A DNA stretch of 64,000 bases from Thalassotalea sp. 1_MG-2023 (GTDB lineage: Bacteria > Pseudomonadota > Gammaproteobacteria > Enterobacterales > Alteromonadaceae): assembly GCF_030546745.1 (NCBI RefSeq), contig NZ_JAUOPD010000006.1, forward strand, positions 124,001 through 188,000. Direction: 5' to 3'. Shown here piece after piece: positions 56,839 to 64,000 of the stretch. The translations under genes were made by a program, and so were the position numbers. The notes beneath the pieces were generated by a model. The model had not been told where the DNA came from and searched no databases. It saw nothing but the letters and a program-made list of their open reading frames with translations. How positions within the stretch are numbered: the stretch's first letter is position 1; the number at the start of each line of letters is the position of its first letter.

Positions 56839-57654
56839 TTAAGCGTTGCTTTCTGCCATTTCTTTGGCTCTGGCTTTTGCCGATTGCATTGCATTACTAA
56901 CCAGTTTATCTAGGCCACCATCAATTAATGTGGTTAACGCTGCTTGTGTTGTGCCGCCTTTTGATGTGACGTTTTCACGTAATGTGCTAATAGCTTCTTC
57001 GTTCTGTACGACCATTTCAGCAGCACCTAATGCCGTTTGTTGAATAAGTTGTCGGCTTTCTTGTGCCGAAAACCCCAAACGTATCGCTTCTTTTTCCATT
57101 GCTTCCATAAACAAGAAAAAATAAGCAGGAGCAGAGCCTGAAACGGCAATAATGTTATCGATTTCGCTCTCATCTGTTAGCCATTTAGTGATACCAACAG
57201 ATTTCATTAATGCATCAGCTTGTTCTTTTTGTTGCTTTGATACTTGTGGTGAAGGAAACAACCCAGTAACGCCTAAGCCTAATTGTGAAGGCGTATTAGG
57301 CATGGTACGAATAATAGGGCAAGGCTTACCTAATGCTTGCTCCATGGTTGACATAGTGCAACCAGCGGCAACTGAGATAAAACACTTTTCTTCGACATTG
57401 ACCGCCGAGCTTATTTGCTGGCAAACATCAGCAATAAAGTAAGGTTTAACACCTAAAACAATAAAGTCAGCAAAGGTAGCAGCTTCAATATTGTCACTGG
57501 TGTGTAGGATATTATAATTGCTGGCTAATTTTTGACGTTTGCCAGCCGAAGGGTTTGAAACAATAACGTCGCTTGGCGTAAAACCATTGCTGATAAGGCC
57601 TGTGATAATGGCGCTATTCATGTTGCCCGCGCCAATAAAAGCTATTTTACTCAT
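56839..57654 (-). CDS. proC: Pyrroline-5-carboxylate reductase
   Basis: ProC makes proline from pyrroline-5-carboxylate using NAD(P)H. The 271-residue protein has the N-terminal Rossmann motif IAFIGAGNMNSAIITGL, the PNTPSQLGLGVTGLF region and the C-terminal dimerisation part with SGSAPAYFFLFMEAM and VTSKGGTTQAAL. It follows yggS by 38 bases in the same run. Confidence 0.96.
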   Translation of the reverse strand: MSKIAFIGAGNMNSAIITGLISNGFTPSDVIVSNPSAGKRQKLASNYNILHTSDNIEAATFADFIVLGVKPYFIADVCQQISSAVNVEEKCFISVAAGCTMSTMEQALGKPCPIIRTMPNTPSQLGLGVTGLFPSPQVSKQQKEQADALMKSVGITKWLTDESEIDNIIAVSGSAPAYFFLFMEAMEKEAIRLGFSAQESRQLIQQTALGAAEMVVQNEEAISTLRENVTSKGGTTQAALTTLIDGGLDKLVSNAMQSAKARAKEMAESNA

Positions 57655-57692
57655 TTAAAATTCCTAATTTTTTGGACCAATTCTTATTGGTG

Positions 57693-58367
57693 TTATGCTC
57701 TAGCGCCAAAGATGGCAGTGCCAATTCTGACCATGGTTGAGCCATTAGATATCGCCTCACGTAAATCGCCAGACATACCCATTGATAATGTATCAACGGT
57801 GTTAAACCGTTGTTGAAGGGATTGAAACAGTGCAGACATTTTAGCAAAACTTTCTGCAGCGTTGTGTTTTTCGGGAATAGCCATTAAACCACGTAACGTT
57901 AAGTTATCTGCTGAGTCTACCAATTGTGCTAGCTCGTCTAACTCATTGACTTCAATGCCAGATTTAGAAGCCTCACCACTAATATTTACTTGTAAACAGA
58001 CATTGAGCGGAGTATCTTGACTGCAACGTTGTTCGTTTAATCGTGTGATAATTTTCTTGCGATCTACACTTTGTACCCAAGAAAAGTGCTCTGCGATCAA
58101 ACGAGTTTTATTTGACTGAATAGGGCCAATAAAGTGCCAACAAATATGCTCAAGATTAGAAAGCTGCTGTATTTTTTCAACGGCTTCTTGCAAATAGTTT
58201 TCACCAAAAGCTATTTGACCAGCATCGTAAGCTGCTTGCACCTGAGCGGCCGGTTTTGTTTTACTTACTGCCAACAGTTGAATAGCATTTCTTTGTCGTT
58301 TCGCTTGCTGACAAGCATCTGCAATTTGCAGTTCTACTTGAGCAAGATTATCTTTAATATGACTCAT
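57693..58367 (-). CDS. yggS: YggS family PLP-binding homeostasis protein
   Basis: A 224-residue fold-type III pyridoxal-phosphate protein with no known catalytic activity that keeps PLP and amino acid pools in balance. The cofactor lysine is K36 in LLAVSKTKPA; FGENYLQEA, WHFIGPIQSNKT and MSGDLREAISNGSTMVRIGTAIFG are family motifs. It is divergent from pilT, a common gammaproteobacterial arrangement. Confidence 0.95.
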   Translation of the reverse strand: MSHIKDNLAQVELQIADACQQAKRQRNAIQLLAVSKTKPAAQVQAAYDAGQIAFGENYLQEAVEKIQQLSNLEHICWHFIGPIQSNKTRLIAEHFSWVQSVDRKKIITRLNEQRCSQDTPLNVCLQVNISGEASKSGIEVNELDELAQLVDSADNLTLRGLMAIPEKHNAAESFAKMSALFQSLQQRFNTVDTLSMGMSGDLREAISNGSTMVRIGTAIFGARA

Positions 58368-58434
58368 TACTTAAATTTTTTGCCATCTATGTGTTACCAC
58401 ATAAATGCCGTTGTTAACTATAAAAGAGGTTTTC

Positions 58435-59478
58435 ATGGATATTACCGAATTACTCGCATTTAGCGTAGAAAATAATGCTTCGGATCTACATCTTTCTACG
58501 GGTGTTCCACCTTTAATTCGCGTGGATGGCGATGTACGTAAACTTAACATACCTGCCTTTGAAGCCAAAGACGTAAATGCTCTTGTTTATGACATTATGA
58601 ACGATCGACAACGAAAAGAATACGAAGAAAATATGGAAGTCGATTTTTCTTTTGAAGTGCCTAATCTAGCGCGTTTTAGGGTTAATGCTTTTAATCAGAA
58701 TCGTGGGCCGGCGGCAGTATTTCGTACTATCCCTAGTAAAGTATTATCGTTGGATGACTTAGGGTGTCCTGATATTTTCCGTACTATTTCAGAGAACCCT
58801 AGGGGGCTAGTATTAGTGACAGGGCCTACCGGTTCGGGTAAATCAACCACGTTAGCGGCGATGATTGATTACATCAACAATATGAAACATGATCATATTC
58901 TTACCATTGAAGATCCAATCGAATTTGTTCATGAGAACAAAATGTGTTTGATCAACCAACGTGAAGTGCATCGCGATACCTTAAGTTTCAACAATGCGTT
59001 GCGTTCAGCACTTCGTGAAGATCCTGATGTGATTTTGGTTGGTGAGATGCGTGATTTAGAAACCATACGCTTAGCGATGACCGCTGCAGAAACGGGTCAT
59101 TTAGTGTTTGGTACTTTACATACCACCTCAGCACCTAAAACGATTGACCGTATTATTGATGTATTCCCTGCAGAAGAAAAATCAATGGTGCGTTCAATGT
59201 TGTCAGAGTCGTTGCGTGCGGTTATTTCTCAAACGCTAGTGAAGAAAGTTGGTGGCGGTCGTGTCGCTTCACATGAAATTATGATCGGCGTACCGGCGAT
59301 ACGTAACCTTATTCGTGAAGATAAAGTGGCGCAAATGTACTCTGCTATTCAAACGGGGATGCAGCATGGCATGCAAACCATGGATCAATGCTTACAAAAC
59401 TTAGTAAATCGCGGTTTGATCACTAGACAAGATGCGATGGAAAAAGCGTCAGATAAAAATCAATTTCAAGGGTATTAG
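58435..59478 (+). CDS. pilT: Type IV pilus retraction ATPase PilT
   Basis: PilT is the hexameric motor that pulls back type IV pili for twitching and DNA uptake. The 347-residue protein has an N-terminal PAS-like part (ASDLHLSTG), Walker A GPTGSGKST (130-138), the Asp box and Walker B in LREDPDVILVGEMRD, and the retraction motif AIRNLIRE near the end. The start at 58435 (AGAGG upstream) is chosen over a longer frame starting at 58405. Confidence 0.97.
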   Translation: MDITELLAFSVENNASDLHLSTGVPPLIRVDGDVRKLNIPAFEAKDVNALVYDIMNDRQRKEYEENMEVDFSFEVPNLARFRVNAFNQNRGPAAVFRTIPSKVLSLDDLGCPDIFRTISENPRGLVLVTGPTGSGKSTTLAAMIDYINNMKHDHILTIEDPIEFVHENKMCLINQREVHRDTLSFNNALRSALREDPDVILVGEMRDLETIRLAMTAAETGHLVFGTLHTTSAPKTIDRIIDVFPAEEKSMVRSMLSESLRAVISQTLVKKVGGGRVASHEIMIGVPAIRNLIREDKVAQMYSAIQTGMQHGMQTMDQCLQNLVNRGLITRQDAMEKASDKNQFQGY

Positions 59479-59487
59479 GAGTTAATC

Positions 59488-60615
59488 ATGTTGAGATTTC
59501 ATCAATACCTCGAAAAAATGGTGCAGCATGATGCATCCGATATGTTTGTTACTGCGAAGTTGCCGGTCAGCGCAAAGATCAATGGTGAATTAACGCCTAT
59601 TGATGAAACGGCGTTAAGTCCAGAAGCGGCGTTAGAACTTGTTCATAACGCTATGAATGAAAAGCAAAAAGAGCAATTTGACCAAGAAAAGGAATGTAAC
59701 TTTGCTATTTCAATCGATGATATAGGCCGATTTCGTGTTTCAGCATTTTGGCAACGTGATATGGCCGGTATGGTAATTCGTCGTATTGTGACTGAAATAC
59801 CTGACTCTGACGATTTAGGCTTACCGTCAGTGCTCAAAGATGTAGTGATGTCTAAACGTGGTTTGGTGTTATTTGTCGGTGGTACGGGTACCGGTAAATC
59901 AACCTCAATGGCTGCGCTTATTGGTTATCGAAATCGCAACTCTCGTGGCCATATACTGACTATTGAAGATCCGGTGGAATTTGTTCATGAGCATGGTAAG
60001 TCAATGGTCACGCAACGAGAAGTTGGTTTAGATACAGAAAGCTTTGATGCGGCATTAAAAAGCTCTTTACGCCAAGCACCTGATGTTATTTTAATTGGTG
60101 AGATCAGAAGCCAAGAAATCATGGAACATGCGTTGGCGTTCGCGGAGACAGGTCACTTATGTATTGCAACCCTTCATGCGAATAATGCAAACCAAGCAAT
60201 AGATCGTATTATGCATTTAGTGCCTGCGGATCAACACGGTAAATTACTGTTTGATTTGGCGTTAAATCTTCGCGGCATTATTGCTCAGCAATTAATTCCT
60301 ACTCGTGATGGCAATGGCCGAGTTGCTGCAATCGAAATATTACTTAACTCACCCTATATTGCTGAATTAATCAAAAAAGGCGAAGTAGGTGATATTAAGG
60401 AAGTAATGGAGAAATCTACCGAACAAGGCATGCAAACCTTTGACCAAGCATTGTTTAATTTATATCAGCGTGGCTTGATTAATTACGCGGATGCTATTCA
60501 TCATGCGGATTCACCAAATGATTTACGCTTAATGATTAAACTGCGTAGTAATGATCAAGGTGGTAGCGGTTCTTTGTCGGGGGTAACAATAGACGGTTTA
60601 GATCCAAAAGATTAA
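59488..60615 (+). CDS. pilU: PilT-dependent retraction ATPase PilU
   Basis: PilU is a PilT paralogue that adds force to pilus retraction. The 375-residue protein has Walker A GGTGTGKST (131-139), Walker B LRQAPDVILIGEIRS, and a C-terminal tail (SNDQGGSGSLSGVTIDGLDPKD) beyond the PilT end. It lies 9 bases after pilT with a good TAGGAGTT ribosome-binding site, so they form one operon. Confidence 0.96.
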   Translation: MLRFHQYLEKMVQHDASDMFVTAKLPVSAKINGELTPIDETALSPEAALELVHNAMNEKQKEQFDQEKECNFAISIDDIGRFRVSAFWQRDMAGMVIRRIVTEIPDSDDLGLPSVLKDVVMSKRGLVLFVGGTGTGKSTSMAALIGYRNRNSRGHILTIEDPVEFVHEHGKSMVTQREVGLDTESFDAALKSSLRQAPDVILIGEIRSQEIMEHALAFAETGHLCIATLHANNANQAIDRIMHLVPADQHGKLLFDLALNLRGIIAQQLIPTRDGNGRVAAIEILLNSPYIAELIKKGEVGDIKEVMEKSTEQGMQTFDQALFNLYQRGLINYADAIHHADSPNDLRLMIKLRSNDQGGSGSLSGVTIDGLDPKD

Positions 60616-60675
60616 GTGAACCAATTTCTTCAAGATTGGCGTTGATAAGCTAGATATTTAACAGCGCCTTACTTT

Positions 60676-61317
60676 CTATTTGAATAGTTCATCTAAGGTG
60701 AATATTTCAAACGGCTCTTTTTGTTCTTTACTAACGTTTAGCATTTTTTTCGCCACTTGAGCGCCTTCAATAGGGCGATAACGTTTTAAAAATGGCAGCT
60801 TGCAGATGATGGGTAATAGGTAACTGCTAAGCACTTCGCCTAGCCTAAAATGATCCCGTTCACCGAGCAATAATGAAGGTTGTAAAATACTCATCCGCTG
60901 AAAACTTAACGGTTTAACTTTATCCTCTAGCTCACCTTTCATTTTGAAGTAAGCGCTGTTGGCGTTTTTATTTGCACCACTTGAAGAGACTAATACATAG
61001 TGTGCTACGCCATTTTCTGCAGCCATTTTTGCTGCTTGGTATTGGTAGTCAACATCAACCATTCGCTGCTTTTCTATTGAACCTGCTTGTTTTTTGGTGG
61101 TGCCTAAACAAGAGAAAAGTACATCACCAATAAAGTCGTTTTGATAGTTGCCTAGCTGATTAAAATCGATGACATGATTAACGAGTTTTTTACTTTTAGA
61201 TTTTATAGGCTTGCGTGTAAATGCGATTATTTTGCTATATGTAGAATCAGCTAATAATTGAGTAAGCAAGTGTTGACCAATTAAGCCTGTTGCGCCAATA
61301 ACAATTGCTGTTTTCAT
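60676..61317 (-). CDS. NAD(P)-binding Rossmann-fold protein (atypical SDR)
   Basis: A 213-residue protein beginning with the nucleotide-binding motif IGATGLIG (G8, G11, G14), then VSSSGANKNANSAYFKMKGELE, which contains an SDR-like YxxxK. It resembles the HTATIP2/YbjT-like group of small NAD(P)H-binding proteins. Catalytic function is unknown. It starts 2 bases after ruvX and closes the rsmE-gshB-yqgE-ruvX run. Confidence 0.82.
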   Translation of the reverse strand: MKTAIVIGATGLIGQHLLTQLLADSTYSKIIAFTRKPIKSKSKKLVNHVIDFNQLGNYQNDFIGDVLFSCLGTTKKQAGSIEKQRMVDVDYQYQAAKMAAENGVAHYVLVSSSGANKNANSAYFKMKGELEDKVKPLSFQRMSILQPSLLLGERDHFRLGEVLSSYLLPIICKLPFLKRYRPIEGAQVAKKMLNVSKEQKEPFEIFTLDELFK

Positions 61318-61319
61318 GG

Positions 61320-61754
61320 TTATTCGCCGTAAGTACTTTCAAAGTAGCTTTCAACAATTAAACGGGCAGATTCGGCATCAATATTGTCTTTTGATAAATT
61401 TCGATAACCACCGTGCTCAAATAAGTGTTGTTTAGCATCAGCAGTTGTTAACCGTTCATCAACAAACTCAATGGGTGTTTTGTAATCATGCGCTAAACGG
61501 TTGCCAAATTTTTTTGCATCAAAAGTAACCTGTTGAGGGGTTCCATCCATATTAAGCGGTAAACCTACCACAATTAAATCTGGCTGCCACTCATCGAAAT
61601 AGCTTTTAAGCTGTTGTTGGTTGGGAATGCCATCTTTGGCTTTCACAGAGCCTAATGGCGAGGCAGTGCCGGTAATTGCTTGACCAACGGCAACACCAAT
61701 ATATTTTTTACCAAAATCAAAGCCAAGTATTGTTTTATGTGTGCTTTTGGTCAC
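61320..61754 (-). CDS. ruvX: Putative pre-16S rRNA nuclease RuvX/YqgF
   Basis: A 144-residue RNase H-fold protein needed for 16S rRNA 5'-end maturation and once proposed as a Holliday junction resolvase. Acidic motifs are LGFDFGKKYIGVAVG (D13), VVGLPLNMDG, FVDERLTT and DAESARLI. The GTG start overlaps the yqgE stop by one base (TAGTG), so translation is coupled. Confidence 0.94.
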   Translation of the reverse strand: MTKSTHKTILGFDFGKKYIGVAVGQAITGTASPLGSVKAKDGIPNQQQLKSYFDEWQPDLIVVGLPLNMDGTPQQVTFDAKKFGNRLAHDYKTPIEFVDERLTTADAKQHLFEHGGYRNLSKDNIDAESARLIVESYFESTYGE

Positions 61755-62311
61755 TATGCGTGTCCTATATCGCTAGATAAGTGCGCGATATCAATACCTA
61801 GTTTTTCGGTCGCTTTTTGCCAACGTTGTTCAATGGGAGTATCAAATAATATTTGGCTATCAGCTGGTGTTATTAACCAAGAATTCGCTTTTATTTCTTG
61901 CTCTAGTTGACCTGGCCCCCAACCAGCATAACCGAGTGTTACCATAAATTTATCAGGAGCATCATCACTGCCAAGTGCTTGTAATATATCTTTTGAGGTA
62001 GTGATCATTACGTCATCACTTAATGCTAACGAGCTACTCCAGCCCGATTGCGGACTGTGTAACACAAAACCTCTATCACGAGATACTGGCCCGCCGGTTA
62101 ACACTTGTTGCGCAAGCTCGGGTAGCTTTTCATCGCCGTCTTCTTCAATTTGGGCCAGCAATTCATTTAACGTGATATTAATGGGTAAATTGATAATAAT
62201 ACCCATTGCACCGTCATCATTATGTTCGCATATGTAAGTCACCGTTTTGTTAAAATACGGATCATCTAAGCTTGGCATAGCAATTAATAAATGATTTTCT
62301 AAACTGTCCAC
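61754..62311 (-). CDS. yqgE: YqgE/AlgH family protein
   Basis: A 185-residue UPF0301 protein. Family signatures are LLIAMPSLDDPYFNKTVTYICEHNDDGAMGIIINLP and VLTGGPVSRDRGFVLH, followed by GYAGWGPGQLEQEI. Its biochemical role is unknown. The start is GTG with AAGGTAGG upstream. It is in the conserved gshB-yqgE-ruvX order. Confidence 0.94.
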   Translation of the reverse strand: MDSLENHLLIAMPSLDDPYFNKTVTYICEHNDDGAMGIIINLPINITLNELLAQIEEDGDEKLPELAQQVLTGGPVSRDRGFVLHSPQSGWSSSLALSDDVMITTSKDILQALGSDDAPDKFMVTLGYAGWGPGQLEQEIKANSWLITPADSQILFDTPIEQRWQKATEKLGIDIAHLSSDIGHA

Positions 62312-62327
62312 TGGCCTACCTTCTTAT

Positions 62328-63281
62328 TTAACGCTGTTCAATTAATGATTCAATAGCATCCATTAATTTACCACTGATATTAATAGGATATGCGGCTTCA
62401 ATTTCACGAATACAAGTTGGGCTGGTAACATTTATTTCAGTGACTTTGTCACCAATAACGTCTAATCCTACAAAGTATAGACCACGTTTTTTAAGTTCTG
62501 GTGCAATTGTTTCTGCGATCAGCTTATCACTCGCTGATAATGGCCTTGCTTCACCCGTACCGCCAGCGGCTAAATTGCCACGAGTTTCACCTTTTGCAGG
62601 AATGCGTGCAAGGCAATAAGGCATTGGCTCGCCATTAACAATTAGAATACGTTTATCACCGTCTTTAATTTCCGGCATGTATTCTTGCACCATAGTATAT
62701 TGCTCACCGTGGTTTGTCAGCGTTTCAATGATCACACCAACATTTGCCTCGTGTTCTTTCATGCGAAAGATTGAAGAGCCACCCATACCGTCGAGGGGTT
62801 TGATAATCACGTCTTTTTCTTGTTGATGAAAGTCACGAATTTGCTGACTATTTCGTGTTACTAAGGTTTTGGCGGTTAATTCAGGAAACCACGCAGTAAA
62901 TAATTTTTCATTACAATCACGCAAGCTTTGTGGCTTATTAATAATTAACGTACCGCATTGCTCTGCACGTTCAAGCATGTAAGTTGCGTAAATATATTCG
63001 GTATCAAAAGGGGGATCTTTACGCATGATAACCGCATCTAGCTCTGTTAAAGCAATATCTTGTGATTCTGCTAAGTCATACCAGTGATCGGCATTATCAT
63101 AGACAGTAACTTTACGGGCAAAGGCACGGCTTTCACCTTGCAGCATGTAAAGATCATTCATTTCAATATAAAAAAGTTCATACCCTCTAGCTTGCGCTTC
63201 AAACATCATTGCCATTGATGAATCTTTATGTACTTTTACTTGAGAAATAGGGTCCATAACGACACCTAGTTTAATAGCCAT
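62328..63281 (-). CDS. gshB: Glutathione synthetase
   Basis: GshB joins gamma-glutamylcysteine and glycine with ATP. The 317-residue ATP-grasp protein has the N-terminal domain LGVVMDPISQVKVHKDSSMAMM, ATP-binding DVIIKPLDGMGGSSIFR, and GDKRILIVNGEPMPYCLARIPAKGETRGNLAAGG, ending with EINVTSPTCIREIE. It is 17 bases after rsmE in the same direction, as in E. coli. Confidence 0.96.
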   Translation of the reverse strand: MAIKLGVVMDPISQVKVHKDSSMAMMFEAQARGYELFYIEMNDLYMLQGESRAFARKVTVYDNADHWYDLAESQDIALTELDAVIMRKDPPFDTEYIYATYMLERAEQCGTLIINKPQSLRDCNEKLFTAWFPELTAKTLVTRNSQQIRDFHQQEKDVIIKPLDGMGGSSIFRMKEHEANVGVIIETLTNHGEQYTMVQEYMPEIKDGDKRILIVNGEPMPYCLARIPAKGETRGNLAAGGTGEARPLSASDKLIAETIAPELKKRGLYFVGLDVIGDKVTEINVTSPTCIREIEAAYPINISGKLMDAIESLIEQR

Positions 63282-63298
63282 GATGTATTCCTGTTTAA

Positions 63299-64000
63299 TT
63301 ATTTAATATCGCCAAGGCGACATTGCAGTGCAGTAATTGCGGTTAACGCTGCGGTTTCTGTTCTTAATACTCTAGGACCGAGTAACACGTCATTAAATTC
63401 ATGTTTTTTTGATTGTGCAATTTCTTCATCACTTAAGCCACCTTCGGGTCCTATCAGTAATCTAATACGATTATGCGATAAGGGTAACGCCATAATAGAC
63501 TGTTCAGCTTTCGGGTGTAAATTTAGTTTTAGTGCAGAAGTAGATTGCATAAGCCATTGTTCAAGAGAGATTGCCGGTTTCACTATTGGTATTGTGCATC
63601 GTCCACTTTGTTCACAGGCACTGATAACAATTTTCTGCCACTGGTCACATTTTTTTTGTAACCGTTCACCTTTTAATTTAACGCCACAACGGTCAGTAAA
63701 TAGTGGAGTAATTGTATTTACGCCAAGCTCAACTGACTTTTGCAACGTAAAGTCCATACGCTCACCGCGAGAAATACCTTGTCCTAGATGAATATTTAAC
63801 GGTGATTCATTGTCTACCTCAGTAAATTCGCCAATCATCGCATTGGCCGACTTTTTACCTACGTCAGTTAAAACGGCTTGGAATTCGCCATAACTGTTAT
63901 TAATCAATTGTCCGTTAAATAGGGTGATAGCATCACCGCTAGTTAGTCGTAATACTCTGATCGCATGGCCAAATGCGTCATCAGATAGGGTAACGGCTTC
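63299..64000 (-). CDS. rsmE: 16S rRNA m3U1498 methyltransferase RsmE (5' end cut)
   Basis: The frame stays open to the window edge, and the extra upstream codons read as LSDDAFGHAIRVLRLTSG, matching the RsmE N-terminal domain, so the gene is cut there. RsmE methylates U1498 of 16S rRNA. The SPOUT knot motifs LLIGPEGGLSDEEIAQS and LGPRVLRTETAALTAITALQ are near the C-terminus. It is first in the run leading to gshB. Confidence 0.94.
   Translation of the reverse strand, partial: EAVTLSDDAFGHAIRVLRLTSGDAITLFNGQLINNSYGEFQAVLTDVGKKSANAMIGEFTEVDNESPLNIHLGQGISRGERMDFTLQKSVELGVNTITPLFTDRCGVKLKGERLQKKCDQWQKIVISACEQSGRCTIPIVKPAISLEQWLMQSTSALKLNLHPKAEQSIMALPLSHNRIRLLIGPEGGLSDEEIAQSKKHEFNDVLLGPRVLRTETAALTAITALQCRLGDIK

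Noticed and set aside
1-64000. CRISPR arrays, tRNA or rRNA genes, insertion sequences, prophage
   Set aside because: No regularly spaced repeats, no cloverleaf with a CCA-type end, no transposase or integrase frames were seen.

Overview
This window is chromosomal DNA from an AT-rich marine gammaproteobacterium. The gene content and local order (bamA-skp-lpxD-fabZ-lpxA-lpxB-rnhB-dnaE-accA-tilS; fldA-ybfE-DUF2788-ybfF/seqA-pgm; yggT-proC-yggS/pilT-pilU; ruvX-yqgE-gshB-rsmE) and the protein sequences point to Alteromonadales, most likely Colwelliaceae (Colwellia or Thalassotalea type). That placement is inferred from resemblance, since no search could be run. No tRNA, rRNA, CRISPR array, insertion sequence or prophage was seen. 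Nearly all genes are intact; only the first (bamA) and last (rsmE) are cut by the window ends.

Layout. 1-12.2 kb: outer-membrane assembly, lipid A and replication genes (bamA fragment, skp, lpxD, fabZ, lpxA, lpxB, rnhB, dnaE, accA, tilS), split by a terminator and a 0.6-kb gene-free stretch between skp and lpxD. 12.2-15.8 kb: an SDF-family symporter, a PhnA-like protein, then an EamA-type exporter overlapping a GNAT acetyltransferase, preceded by an attenuator-like leader. 15.8-20.1 kb, minus strand: HD-GYP protein, fur, fldA, ybfE, a DUF2788 membrane protein and ybfF. 20.2-28.5 kb, plus strand: seqA, pgm, a GGDEF protein with a degenerate active site, astE, and a three-gene branched-chain 2-oxoacid dehydrogenase set (E1 alpha, E1 beta, and an E2 with two lipoyl domains). 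28.7-41.8 kb: purL, mltF, an unlisted 48-codon small gene, an M16 peptidase, an orphan solute-binding protein, tadA, hemW, rdgB and eamA. 41.9-47.4 kb: putA and putP for proline use. 47.8-55.6 kb, the most accessory-looking part: an ECF sigma factor, a FecR anti-sigma regulator and two paralogous TonB-dependent receptors, only the second carrying the STN signalling domain. 55.7-64 kb: DUF4426 protein, yggT, proC, yggS, pilT, pilU, an SDR-like protein, ruvX, yqgE, gshB and rsmE.

How it fits together. Most of the window is housekeeping: envelope biogenesis, DNA replication and its control, purine, proline, glutathione and haem metabolism, and type IV pilus retraction. The regulated nutrient functions are catabolism of branched-chain and other amino acids (bkd genes, astE, putAP) and a cell-surface signalling locus that probably turns on uptake of an unknown substrate. 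The best leads for undescribed biology are non-coding or very small: a leader upstream of the EamA/GNAT pair in which the end of a short ORF can compete for a terminator arm; a small basic protein gene whose stop codon lies in its own terminator loop; structured leaders in front of both TonB receptors; and a perfect 22-bp palindrome in front of lpxD.
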